Of a stretch of 43,990 nt of DNA, positions 25,883-34,291 are shown one piece after another. The notes beneath the pieces are model-generated. The model had not been told where the DNA came from and searched no databases. It was given only the letters and a program-made list of their open reading frames with translations. Made by a program: the position numbers and the translations under genes. Where the stretch lies: assembly GCA_041178545.1 (NCBI GenBank), contig JBEGVB010000006.1, positions 1 to 43,990 of the forward strand, read 5' to 3'. This DNA comes from JBEATZ01 sp041178545. Lineage in GTDB: Bacteria; Planctomycetota; UBA1135; UBA2386. Numbering within the stretch: the first letter of the stretch is position 1; the number at the start of each line of letters is the position of its first letter.

Positions 25883-27391
25883 ATGGCACCTCGCACGCTT
25901 GCTTCCGTCTTGGTCCTGGCCGCGGCTGCCGCGGCACAGCGCGGGCCCGTCCCCCTCGACGAGCCCGCCGTCCAGCGCGCGCTTGCGGCACTGCTTGCCG
26001 AGCCCCTGCTGGCAGACGCCCGCATCGGTGTGGTGGTGGTGCGTGGGACGGAGACCGCACCCGTTGTCTCGCACGACGGGCACAAGGGTTTCCTGCCCGC
26101 CTCCAACATGAAGCTCGTGAGCGGTGCCGTGGCGCTTGCGACGCTGGGTACCGACTTCCGCTGGACGACACGCGTGCAGAGCGCTGCAGCGCTCTCCGAC
26201 GGCGTGCTGCAGGGCGACCTGCTGCTGGTGGGGGACGGCGACCCGTCGCTGGGTGGCAGGCCTGCTGCGGACCCCTTCGAGCCCATGCGCGACCTCGCAC
26301 GCCAACTGGGCGAGGCCGGCGTGAAGCGCATCGGTGGCCGCGTCGTCGGCGTCGACGACTGTCAGGCAGACGAGCACATCGGGCGCGGGTGGCAGTGGGA
26401 CTACCTGGGCGACGACTACGCGGCGCAGTTCGGCGGCCTGTGCTTTGCCGAGAACTCGGCCACGCTGTTCGTGTCGGGCACCGAGCAGGGCAGTGCACCC
26501 CTGCTGCGGGTCGAGCCGGACATCCGCTATGTCCTGGGCCGGGCCGACCTCACGTGCGGTCCTGCAGATGCCAAGGCGGCTCTCGACGTCACGCGCCAGC
26601 CGTTCACCAACAGCTTCCTCGTGCGCGGCGCGCTGCCTGCGGGCGCCCCGGAACAGCGCTTCCGGTTGTCGGTCGAGAATCCCACGCGCTACGCGGCGCA
26701 GGGGCTTGCCGGCGCCCTCCAGCGCGCGGGAGTGCAGACGGGAGCTGCCGTCGACGGCGACGACGTTGGCGTGCCCGCGCAGCCTTGGCGCGAACTGGCG
26801 CAGTGGCAGTCGAGGCCGCTGCGCGAGCTCATGGCACCGATGATGAAGGACAGCCAGAACCTCTATGCCGAACAGTTCGCGCGCACTGCAGCGCGCGTCG
26901 CCGGCAGCAACGGCAGCCGTGCCGCCACCGAGGCGCACGTGCGCGAGGTGCTGGCAAGACTTGGCGTCGACAGCAAGGGCATGGTGCTGGCCGACCAGAG
27001 CGGGTTGTCGCGCCGCAACCTCGTACAGCCGCGCCAGCTCACGGCCTTGATGCAGGCAGTGTGGTCCGCGCCGTTCCGCGACGCGTACTTCGATGCGTTG
27101 CCCGTCGCAGGCGTGGACGGCACGCTGCGCGGCAGGCTGCGGGAGAGCGCGGCCAAGGGCCGCATCCGCGCCAAGACCGGCACCATCGACATGGTCTCTG
27201 CCCTCAGCGGCGTGCTGTACCCGCCGGACCCCGCGACACCACCGGTCTTCTTCAGCGTGGCACTCAACCACTACACGTGCACGAGTGCCGAGGCCCGCGG
27301 CGCCATGGACCGGTTCCTCGACGCACTTGCGCGCGCTGCAGGCTGGCAGCCCGAGCCGCCTGCTGCCGCCCCGCGCAGCAGCGGCGGGTAG
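25883..27391 (+). CDS. dacB: D-alanyl-D-alanine carboxypeptidase/endopeptidase (PBP4, peptidase S13)
   Basis: The 502-residue exported enzyme (signal peptide about 1-18, ending AAAAAAQ) trims or cleaves peptidoglycan crosslinks outside the membrane. Its three penicillin-binding motifs are intact: S74-N-M-K77, S324-Q-N326 and K431-T-G433. The large insertion between the first two motifs is normal for class C PBP4. Its presence supports a peptidoglycan cell wall. The ATG at 25883 was chosen for the signal peptide and the TATGGT hexamer six bases upstream; the longer frame through the tandem repeats is not coding. Confidence 0.93.
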   Translation: MAPRTLASVLVLAAAAAAQRGPVPLDEPAVQRALAALLAEPLLADARIGVVVVRGTETAPVVSHDGHKGFLPASNMKLVSGAVALATLGTDFRWTTRVQSAAALSDGVLQGDLLLVGDGDPSLGGRPAADPFEPMRDLARQLGEAGVKRIGGRVVGVDDCQADEHIGRGWQWDYLGDDYAAQFGGLCFAENSATLFVSGTEQGSAPLLRVEPDIRYVLGRADLTCGPADAKAALDVTRQPFTNSFLVRGALPAGAPEQRFRLSVENPTRYAAQGLAGALQRAGVQTGAAVDGDDVGVPAQPWRELAQWQSRPLRELMAPMMKDSQNLYAEQFARTAARVAGSNGSRAATEAHVREVLARLGVDSKGMVLADQSGLSRRNLVQPRQLTALMQAVWSAPFRDAYFDALPVAGVDGTLRGRLRESAAKGRIRAKTGTIDMVSALSGVLYPPDPATPPVFFSVALNHYTCTSAEARGAMDRFLDALARAAGWQPEPPAAAPRSSGG

Positions 27392-27432
27392 CCGCGCGCA
27401 TCCGCCCGCGCAGCCACCTCGAAACCGTCCCC

Positions 27433-28194
27433 ATGCCACAGCAGCCCAGCTCGTTCGCGGACACCGGTCCGGTTGCCGTCCTCGGTGCAACCGGCGGGAC
27501 GGGCAGCGCAGTCGCGCGCCGCATCGCGGCGCTGGGTGGCCGCACGGTGCTGCTGGCACGCGATGCCTCGAAGCTGGCAGCTCTGGGTGCCGAGTTGGGT
27601 GCCCCCACGGTCGAGCTCGCCGGTGCGGCCCCGGGCATGGTTGCGCAGGCGCTTGCCGCAGCCGCGGCCGCCCACGGCCCGCTCGGCGGCATCGCCAACT
27701 GCATCGGCTCGCTGCTGCTCAAGCCCGCCAACCGCACCACGGCAGACGAGTGGGCATCGGTGGTGGAGACCAACCTCGGCAGCTGCTTCGGCGTGGCCAT
27801 GGCCCTGCCTGCCGCCATGCCGCAGGGGGGCAGTGTCGTGTTCGTGAGCTCGGTGGCGGCCACCACGGGCATGCCCAACCACGAGGCGATTGCCGCAGCG
27901 AAGGCGGGTGTCGAGGGGCTGTGCCGGAGCATTGCCGCAGGACAGGTCCGCCGCGGCATCCGGTGCAACTGCGTGGCGCCCGCGCTCGTGCGCTCGCCCA
28001 TGACCGAGCCAATGCTTGCACGCGCGGGCATGGAGGACGCGGTTCGCAAGCAGAACCCGATGCAGCACATCGGCACGGTCGACGACCTCGCGAGCGCGGT
28101 GTGCTGGCTGCTGGACCCGGCGCAACGATGGGTGACCGGACAGGTGCTCGGCGTGGACGGCGGCCTCGGCGTGCTGCGCACCCCGACCGCCTGA
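27433..28194 (+). CDS. SDR-family oxidoreductase with missing catalytic Tyr
   Basis: The 253-residue classical SDR has the loop GATGGTGSA near residue 18, NCIGSL in place of NNAG, the Ser region VVFVSSVAA, and a C-terminus ending VTGQVLGVDGGLG as in FabG-type enzymes. The YxxxK catalytic pair reads AIAAAK, so Tyr is replaced by Ile while Lys stays. The rest is well conserved. The substrate is unknown. It follows dacB by 41 bases in the same direction. Confidence 0.85.
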   Translation: MPQQPSSFADTGPVAVLGATGGTGSAVARRIAALGGRTVLLARDASKLAALGAELGAPTVELAGAAPGMVAQALAAAAAAHGPLGGIANCIGSLLLKPANRTTADEWASVVETNLGSCFGVAMALPAAMPQGGSVVFVSSVAATTGMPNHEAIAAAKAGVEGLCRSIAAGQVRRGIRCNCVAPALVRSPMTEPMLARAGMEDAVRKQNPMQHIGTVDDLASAVCWLLDPAQRWVTGQVLGVDGGLGVLRTPTA

Positions 28195-28207
28195 CGCACC
28201 CGCGAGC

Positions 28208-28954
28208 GTGCTGGACATCGTCACGCGGTTCGGCTCCGCTCTGCCCCGCACCATGACCGAGACCTTCCTCGAACGCGACTTCAAGGCCTACGAGAAGCAC
28301 CGCCAGGACGACCCTGAGTACAACGCGCTGCGTCTGAGCGTGCGCCGCAAGCTCAAGGCGATGGTCGATGCCACGCTCAAGGCAGCCAAGGAGCAGGGGC
28401 AGGAGTTCAGCTCGCAGGCAGGGCTGCACCACCCCTACGTGTTCAACGCGTACCGCGTGCGGGAGCAGCGCGCCTACCTGTGCCGGAGCCCCAAGGAGCG
28501 CAAGAAGCTCGCCTCGTTCTTCGGCGAGGCACTCGGCAAGGACGCGGAGACGCACTACATCCAGACCGTGCTGGAGCTCTGCCTCGACGACATGGTGGTG
28601 GAGGCGGCGCTGCGCATCCACCCTCAGGCCTGGTGGGACGGCGAGAACCTGCGCAAGAAGGTGCAGGACCCGCAGCGGATGGCCGAGTTCTGTGCGCTGC
28701 TGAAGGCGTTGCCGCCCGGCTTCCAGGTCAAGCTGCACGACTGGAAGAAGGTCTATTGGGCCGCGCAGGCGAAACCGCACGAGATGAAGGAGCTGTTCGG
28801 CAGCTACACGCCCGGCAACCACTGGCTGCACGTCGTGCGCGACCTGCCGCGCGAGGACGCGGTGGGGATGGGGGAGGGCGCTGCGCAGTGGGCCACGGCC
28901 TCGCTGCTGAGCCTGGTGCCGCTCTACCGCTTCATCCTCTGGTCGCCGGACTGA
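28208..28954 (+). CDS. Uncharacterised cytoplasmic protein
   Basis: I do not recognise the family. From the GTG at 28208 the protein has 248 residues; an ATG at 28253 (METFLERD-like N-terminus, 233 residues) is an equally good start. It is Lys/Glu-rich and mostly helical in its first two thirds. It lacks a signal peptide, and its C-terminus LSLVPLYRFILW is hydrophobic but short for a membrane helix. It lies 13 bases after the SDR gene and is convergent with the next operon. GC-rich third positions throughout support it being a real gene. Confidence 0.65.
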   Translation: MLDIVTRFGSALPRTMTETFLERDFKAYEKHRQDDPEYNALRLSVRRKLKAMVDATLKAAKEQGQEFSSQAGLHHPYVFNAYRVREQRAYLCRSPKERKKLASFFGEALGKDAETHYIQTVLELCLDDMVVEAALRIHPQAWWDGENLRKKVQDPQRMAEFCALLKALPPGFQVKLHDWKKVYWAAQAKPHEMKELFGSYTPGNHWLHVVRDLPREDAVGMGEGAAQWATASLLSLVPLYRFILWSPD

Positions 28955-28975
28955 AGCGGCACCACCCGACGCTCA
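28952..28975. terminator. Shared hairpin at convergent ends (unknown / exported protein)
   Basis: TGA-(A)-GCG (28952-28958) pairs with CGC-TCA (28970-28975) with one bulged base. The two stop codons pair with each other. Confidence 0.35.
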
Positions 28976-30238
28976 CTGGGCCGGGTACTTCTCCTTCGCC
29001 CACTCCGCCCACTTCTCGTCGAACTGCAGCACGCTGATCCCGTAGGCCTGCTGCAGCGCGTCGCGCGAGGCGCCCACGAGGTCGCTCTGGTCCGGCACCC
29101 ACTGGGCATCGACCCTGCCCTTCACCGCGAACAGGAACTTGCTGAACCTTGCGTGGTCCTGGGACAGCAGGAAGTCGATGCGCGACCAGATGGCCACGTG
29201 GTCCTCGAAGGTGAGCTTGCCGAAGTCGCGCCACGTGTACGCCTCGGGGAAGGGCGCGCACTTGCCGGGTGAGGTGGCCAGCCTTCGTGCAATCGGCTCC
29301 CACTTCCACGTCGTCTTCATGTCGGCGGGCGAACCCTCGTTCTGGTCGAACGAGTTCCACTTCGGGTCGACGCGACGCTCGAACCAGTGGCCGAGTCCCT
29401 CGCGGATCCAGACCGGCAGGTCGTAGCTGTAGTGGCGGAAGCCGTCGAGCAGGTTCTGGCCGACGTTGAACGCCACCGTGCAGTGCATCGCGGTGTCGTG
29501 TTTGAGGCGTCCTTCCTCGGACTCCGCGGAGACGGCGAACAGCAGCGAACCAACGTCCTTGCAGTGCCAGCGCTGGCCGTACTTGGAGTCACGGCCGATG
29601 AAGTGCTTGAGGTAGTCGCGGTAGGTGCCCTCCTTCTCCACCAGCAGCACGAGGAACTTGTCCTTCATGCCGAGGTAGGGGCCCTGGCCCATGTAGCGCG
29701 CACCCGGCTGGATCACGACCTTGGAAGGGTCGGGCGGGAACTCCTCGGGCTTCACGCCTGCCATGGCGCAGAACTCGTCGAAGAGCTTCTCCACGCGCTG
29801 GGCGTAGAGGTGCATGCGCAGCCACGGGTCCAGGGTGCGCGTCTTCGGGTTGACGCCGGGCAGCCTCGTCGCGAGCTCCTCCAGCTCGGTGCGGATCTTC
29901 CCCTTGGTCTCCGGGTCCATCGGCACGACCCATGCCGGGAGGTCCATGCCGATGCGGAAGTGCTTGGTCTCGGCCCAGATCAACCGTGCGTAGTGGAGGT
30001 GCTTGTCCACTTCCGTTGTCTGCACCGGGTTCGGGCCCAGGTTGCCGAAGGGGAACGGCCCGAAGGACACGTAGCCGGCCTTCTCCATCAGCTTGGGGTC
30101 GTTCTTGGTGTACGGGTCCTGCCGCCACTTGGGCAGCTTTGCGTCCTGTGCTGGAGCAGCGGCTGCGAGTGCGCCCAGCAGTGCGGCGCACGCGATGCAT
30201 GCAGCCGTGCGGCACGACCGAAGGAACCGGCTCCTCAC
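28973..30238 (-). CDS. Exported protein with degenerate peptidase-MA-like core
   Basis: The 421-residue protein has a signal peptide (about 1-33, RSRFLRSCRTA then a hydrophobic stretch ending APAQ). The middle resembles DUF1570/peptidase MA-like proteins: the LPVWIREGLGHWFERR segment matches the usual W-L-x-E-G-L-A-x-Y-F-E helix. The expected HExxH zinc motif, however, reads HCTVA at the equivalent place, so catalysis is doubtful. The GTG at 30238 was chosen because its first bases overlap the TGA of the upstream HEAT gene (GTGA) with AAGG upstream; an ATG at 30253 is an alternative. It is the last gene of a four-gene coupled operon. Confidence 0.7.
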   Translation of the reverse strand: MRSRFLRSCRTAACIACAALLGALAAAAPAQDAKLPKWRQDPYTKNDPKLMEKAGYVSFGPFPFGNLGPNPVQTTEVDKHLHYARLIWAETKHFRIGMDLPAWVVPMDPETKGKIRTELEELATRLPGVNPKTRTLDPWLRMHLYAQRVEKLFDEFCAMAGVKPEEFPPDPSKVVIQPGARYMGQGPYLGMKDKFLVLLVEKEGTYRDYLKHFIGRDSKYGQRWHCKDVGSLLFAVSAESEEGRLKHDTAMHCTVAFNVGQNLLDGFRHYSYDLPVWIREGLGHWFERRVDPKWNSFDQNEGSPADMKTTWKWEPIARRLATSPGKCAPFPEAYTWRDFGKLTFEDHVAIWSRIDFLLSQDHARFSKFLFAVKGRVDAQWVPDQSDLVGASRDALQQAYGISVLQFDEKWAEWAKEKYPAQ

Positions 30239-31107
30239 AACTTTGCCTTCCATGCCTTGGCCATGTTGATGCCGTCGAACACGGAGAGGTTCTCCATCGC
30301 GGCCTCGCCGTTCATGCAGCGCAGTGCGTTCACGGTCTCCTTCACCACGGTGCGGTCCTCGTTGTCGAGGTAGGCCTTGAGCGCGCCCGACTGGTCCTTG
30401 GTGCCCAGGTGACGGATCAGCCGCAGGCCTGCGGCACGGTCCACTGGGGAGGCCTTGGCCATCTGCTCCAGCAGCCACGAGCCCGTCTCGGTGCTGCGCG
30501 CCATCGGCAGCACCTCCTCGGCGTCCTGCTTCATCCCGTTCCAGTCGCTGCGCGAGCGCACGAGCAGTGCGTCGAGGCCCTCGCGGCGGCCGAGTGCCAC
30601 GAGGCCCAGTGAGGCCTGGAAGGACACCTCTGCGTCGGCGTCCTTCACGGCTGCCTGCAGCACCGGCACCATGTCCGCGTCGCGGAACCTGCACAGGCGC
30701 CTCAGCACGTATTGCCTCACCTCGGTGACCTTGTGCTTGGCGAGGCGTGCCAGCAGTGCGGCGTGTTGCGGACCCACCACGCGGTCCAGCACGCCGAACA
30801 ACTGCGTGTTGGTGTTCTCGGGCAGGTTGGTGACCTTCTGGAAGAGCAGCGGCGCAACTGCGTCGCCGATCGCGGCCAGTCCGTCCGCGGCCCCTGCGTG
30901 CAGCGAGGGGTCCTTGCGGAACTGGGCCAGCATCGCGTTCGCGCGGTCTGCATCGGTGGGCTTGAGCGCGGGCCACTTGTCCAGCTTCGTGGTCGCCGGG
31001 GCGGCCGCCGGGGGCTGCTGCGCCTCGGGCTCCTGCTTGGGAGTCGGCGTCTGGGCCACGGTCGCGGCTGCGAGCAACAAGAAGGTGAGGAGGTGCCTCG
31101 GGGTCAT
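30235..31107 (-). CDS. Exported HEAT-repeat-like helical protein
   Basis: The 290-residue protein has a signal peptide (about 1-18, LLTFLLLAAATVAQ), a Pro/Ala/Gln-rich spacer (20-45), and then repeated two-helix units of about 30-37 residues (for example LLARLAKHKVTEVRQYVLRRL and LQAAVKDADAEVSFQASLGL) that look like HEAT/armadillo repeats. It is probably a protein-binding scaffold outside the cytoplasm. It overlaps both neighbours by four bases and must be translated together with them. Confidence 0.72.
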   Translation of the reverse strand: MTPRHLLTFLLLAAATVAQTPTPKQEPEAQQPPAAAPATTKLDKWPALKPTDADRANAMLAQFRKDPSLHAGAADGLAAIGDAVAPLLFQKVTNLPENTNTQLFGVLDRVVGPQHAALLARLAKHKVTEVRQYVLRRLCRFRDADMVPVLQAAVKDADAEVSFQASLGLVALGRREGLDALLVRSRSDWNGMKQDAEEVLPMARSTETGSWLLEQMAKASPVDRAAGLRLIRHLGTKDQSGALKAYLDNEDRTVVKETVNALRCMNGEAAMENLSVFDGINMAKAWKAKL

Positions 31108-31814
31108 GGGAGCTTGAGCCAGACGGGCATGGCGTTGCGGTACTCGGGATGGACGAAGCTCGCCTTGGTGGCGAGAGCCGCCTGCTGCTCGTCCAGCCAC
31201 TTGCGGAAGGTCGGGTGGTCGTGGGTCTGGAACGGCACCTGTACCGCGTCGACGAGGTCGTCGCCCACCACGCCGCCCTCGCGCAGGTCGAGGGCGCCGC
31301 ACAGCATGTACCCCTGCGGCAGCTCGACAGGGTCGCTCACGCTGCCCAGCTTCGCACGGTCGAGCAGGAACATGGCCACGGGCACCTCGACGACCTGGAG
31401 CCCGACTTCGCCGCGCCGGTGGTGCATGCCCTCTGCCTTGCGGGCCAGTTCGAGCGCGTTGCCGCACACCGACTGCATGGCACGCGCCTTCTGCAACTGT
31501 TCTGCGCGCAGCTCGGGGAAGGCGCGCTGGGCGAGTCGCAGCGGCACGAGGTGGTCCTCGAGCACCTTGCGCAGCTTGGTGCGCAGGCTCCACTGCGGGT
31601 AGACCGAGTCGTAGAAGGCGATGGGCGCGGCTGCGTCCCCCCAGCGGAACTCGATGCCGTCGAGGGTGAGCAGCAGCGTGTCCGCCGCGAGTGGTTGGCT
31701 CGTGCCGTCGACCGGTGGCGTCGTCGCTGCCTCGCGCGTGCAGGCGGCAAGCGTGCAGAGCGCAGCCAGTGCTGCGAGCGCAGGACGCGAGCAGTGTCGG
31801 TCAGGGCGTGTCAT
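31104..31814 (-). CDS. Lipoprotein of unknown function
   Basis: The 236-residue protein has a clear lipoprotein signal (LAALAALCTLAAC, lipobox Cys near residue 25). The mature part begins with a Thr/Pro-rich linker, then a segment beginning LLLTLDGIEFRWGD and helical stretches up to a C-terminus ending VWLKLP. The long helix-rich N-terminal half superficially resembles the N-terminal region of SurA-type chaperones, but this is weak. No enzyme motif is seen. Its ATG lies inside the end of the upstream gene (14-base overlap), and its stop overlaps the HEAT gene start. Confidence 0.7.
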   Translation of the reverse strand: MTRPDRHCSRPALAALAALCTLAACTREAATTPPVDGTSQPLAADTLLLTLDGIEFRWGDAAAPIAFYDSVYPQWSLRTKLRKVLEDHLVPLRLAQRAFPELRAEQLQKARAMQSVCGNALELARKAEGMHHRRGEVGLQVVEVPVAMFLLDRAKLGSVSDPVELPQGYMLCGALDLREGGVVGDDLVDAVQVPFQTHDHPTFRKWLDEQQAALATKASFVHPEYRNAMPVWLKLP

Positions 31815-32484
31815 GGCGACTCACGAAGTCGGCGACCGGTCCGTTGAGGAACCGGTACGTCGCGTAGAGCTGGTCGGCGAGACCGGGCAGATGTTCTGCT
31901 GCCGTGGCTGCGGGGAACACCCCCTGGACCTCGATCCAGACCGAGCGAGGGTCCTGCGGCCAGGTCTCGATGCGCACGTGGTACATCTCGCGGCCCGGTT
32001 CGCGTGGGGGGAAGGAGAGGCGGATGCCGAGGGACAGCGGGCTGCTCTCGAACGCAGACCATGCCTCGCTGCCGCCCGCGAGCAGCCTGCGGCTCACGAA
32101 CTCGCGACCGTCGCGGTGGTGCTTGGGGGCGATCAGGGCGCGTACGACGAACTGCTGCGCTGCCGAGGAGCCGATGCCCAGTTGCTGGAACCCGAGGCTG
32201 GCCACGTTGACCGTGCGGGCGGCGAAGTCCTCGACCGAGATGCCGCGCAGTTCCTCACGCAGCACGATCCGGTCCGGCAGGAACGTGGCTGCGCTCACCT
32301 GCCCGGGCTGGGCCGGCAGGTTCACGAGGTGGATGCCGTCGTGGGCGACCTGGAAGTTCTGGTAGGCGACGAGGGGCTGCCGGTAGAGGGTGTTGTGGAT
32401 GCCCTGGACGAGGTCCGCCCGCAGGGCCGTGGGGGGGAACAGGATCTCGGCCTGGAAGGCGATCGTCCGGGACTCGTAGCTCAT
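31801..32484 (-). CDS. Uncharacterised protein, first gene of a four-gene coupled operon
   Basis: The 227-residue protein has no recognised family, no signal peptide and no membrane segment. It has an alternating alpha/beta composition with a conserved-looking C-terminal stretch ADQLYATYRFLNGPVADFV. It is divergent from the SurA-like isomerase gene. A TAACAT hexamer lies ten bases before its ATG, making it the likely promoter-proximal gene of the operon running to 28973. Confidence 0.65.
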   Translation of the reverse strand: MSYESRTIAFQAEILFPPTALRADLVQGIHNTLYRQPLVAYQNFQVAHDGIHLVNLPAQPGQVSAATFLPDRIVLREELRGISVEDFAARTVNVASLGFQQLGIGSSAAQQFVVRALIAPKHHRDGREFVSRRLLAGGSEAWSAFESSPLSLGIRLSFPPREPGREMYHVRIETWPQDPRSVWIEVQGVFPAATAAEHLPGLADQLYATYRFLNGPVADFVSRHDTP

Positions 32485-32494
32485 CGTCGGGACC

Positions 32495-32500
32495 ATGTTA
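32495..32500 (-). promoter_or_regulatory. -10-like TAACAT for the coupled operon
   Basis: It ends ten bases before the ATG at 32484. No Shine-Dalgarno is visible. Confidence 0.35.
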
Positions 32501-32609
32501 TGGGGGCGGCTGGGGCGGGGCGAGGCGGGAGGCACGGACCGGGGGGCGATTTGCCGCAAGTTGGACGGGAGCTTCTGCCGCTATACCTCGTCTGGGACCG
32601 TCCCCGCGG

Positions 32610-32615
32610 TAGACT
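32610..32615 (+). promoter_or_regulatory. -10-like TAGACT for the isomerase gene
   Basis: The hexamer ends 31 bases before the ATG at 32647. The same TAGACT precedes the last gene of the window. Confidence 0.3.
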
Positions 32616-32646
32616 CTGCCGCGCAAATCCAGTCGTCGTGCCGCAC

Positions 32647-34263
32647 ATGCAACGAAACGTCGTGTACTCGCTCGTTCTCGCCCTGACCGCGGGTTCTGCC
32701 CTCCTCGCCGGGACCGGCCTGCAGGACCCCCAGGAGATCGCCGCCAAGGAGAAGGCCGCCCAGTCGGACATCGGTCGGCTGCAGGGCCAGGTGCTCGCCG
32801 AGCGCGCCAAGCTGCTCGAGAACATCAAGGTCAACGGCAAGGCCCTCGACCCCCGCGCGGTGATGCGCGAGTGCGTCTACCTGACCGGCGGCAAGCTGGT
32901 CGAGTCACGCGTGGCGGACTTCTTCATCATCGAGGAGATGGAGAAGCAGATCCAGGCGGGCCGCGACCCTGCAGAGTTCGCGGTCTCCGACGAGGACGTC
33001 GAGGCGGAGCTCGGCACGATGCGTGCGGACTTCGAGACCAAGAACCCCGGCGTGGACTTCTGGGAGGTCGTGCGCTCGCAGTACGGCCTGACCAAGGAGA
33101 CGTTCCTGCAGCAGCGCAAACAGGCGATCCGGTTCGACAAGGTCTTCTTCCCCGGCAACCCGTCCAACTGGCCGCTGATCACCAAGGAGGCGATCATGGC
33201 CAATGCCCAGGGCGAGAACGGTGCCCGGTTCATCGAGGAGCTGGAGAAGGCCGTCCAGGGCAAGGACGAGAAGGGCAACCCGAAGAAGCTGCCCGAGTTC
33301 TGGGTCAACATGATGCGCCAGTTCGTGCAGAAGGGCCTGCGCAACTGGTCGGACATCAAGTACGGCTCGCACGGCATCCCCGCTGAGATCGTGCTGTCGG
33401 TGAACGGCCGCGAGTGGCCCACCGTCGAGGCCTTCGACTACATCAAGAACGGCCTGTACGTGCAGGACCTCGAGCGCGCGATGCAGGAAGTCGTCGTCCG
33501 CGAGGCCCTGCAGCAGGAACTGGCAGCCAAGGGCGCAGGCATCTCCGACGAGGAGTTTGCCCGCCGCTACGAGGAGTACCGCCAGCCCTACGACTCGACC
33601 CCGTTCTCGGTCGAGGTCATCGCCACCCGCTTCAAGGGCTATCCCTGCCTCGAGGCCTTCCGCTCGCGCTGGCGCCTGATCACGTCCTACGCGGACATGA
33701 TCAAGGACGAGATCAACGATGCCAACCTGCAGGCCCACGCCGACAAGTACGCCGGCTTCTTCGCCGACGGCCAGGTGAGCGTGGACCTGATCCCCTTCGT
33801 CGCCCGCGACATCCGGACCGGCGCCTGGGTGCCGAATGGCATGGAAGAGGCCAGGAAGCGCTGCGAGGCCGTCTTCGCCGCCCTCGAGAAGAAGGAGATG
33901 ACCTTCGACGAGGCGCTGGACAAGAAGGGCGAGTTCTTCGCCAACGACGAGTCGCGCGGCCGTCTCGGCTTCAAGCCCCTCAACCAGCTCAAGCAGCAGT
34001 TCCGCGAGAGCGAGTTCACCCAGCTGCTGGACGGGTTCTCGGTGTCGATGCACCTGTTCTTCGACGCCGAGGTGGGCAAGACCCTCGGTCCCATCCCCGG
34101 CCCGGACGGCTGGTACATCGCACGGGTCAACGCGCGCACGCCGGCTCGCAAGGGCATCGACGTCAAGAACGAGCGCGAGCGCGAGCTGGTGCGCGAGGAC
34201 TACCTCAACCACCGCTTCATGACCTGGGCCGGCGAGGTGATCGCCAAGGCCAAGGTCGAGTGA
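32647..34263 (+). CDS. SurA/PpiC-like peptidyl-prolyl isomerase chaperone
   Basis: The 538-residue protein has a signal peptide (about 1-24) followed by long charged helices typical of SurA/PrsA chaperone domains, in two related halves (about 55-220 and 235-400). The C-terminal region (about 430-515) matches a parvulin-type rotamase: SRGRLGFKPLNQL, then the FRES helix, and LGPIPGPDGWYIARVNARTPAR in the place of the usual G-P-V-x-T-x-x-G-Y-H-I-I-x-V strand. It probably helps fold exported proteins. The ATG at 32647 gives the signal peptide; a GTG at 32638 would add three residues. It lies 28 bases before the ABC exporter gene. Confidence 0.75.
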   Translation: MQRNVVYSLVLALTAGSALLAGTGLQDPQEIAAKEKAAQSDIGRLQGQVLAERAKLLENIKVNGKALDPRAVMRECVYLTGGKLVESRVADFFIIEEMEKQIQAGRDPAEFAVSDEDVEAELGTMRADFETKNPGVDFWEVVRSQYGLTKETFLQQRKQAIRFDKVFFPGNPSNWPLITKEAIMANAQGENGARFIEELEKAVQGKDEKGNPKKLPEFWVNMMRQFVQKGLRNWSDIKYGSHGIPAEIVLSVNGREWPTVEAFDYIKNGLYVQDLERAMQEVVVREALQQELAAKGAGISDEEFARRYEEYRQPYDSTPFSVEVIATRFKGYPCLEAFRSRWRLITSYADMIKDEINDANLQAHADKYAGFFADGQVSVDLIPFVARDIRTGAWVPNGMEEARKRCEAVFAALEKKEMTFDEALDKKGEFFANDESRGRLGFKPLNQLKQQFRESEFTQLLDGFSVSMHLFFDAEVGKTLGPIPGPDGWYIARVNARTPARKGIDVKNERERELVREDYLNHRFMTWAGEVIAKAKVE

Positions 34264-34278
34264 GGCGACCCGGTCCGC

Positions 34279-34284
34279 TAGCAT
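34279..34284 (+). promoter_or_regulatory. -10-like TAGCAT for the ABC exporter
   Basis: It ends seven bases before the GTG start at 34292. No Shine-Dalgarno is present. Confidence 0.4.
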
Positions 34285-34291
34285 CGGGGGC

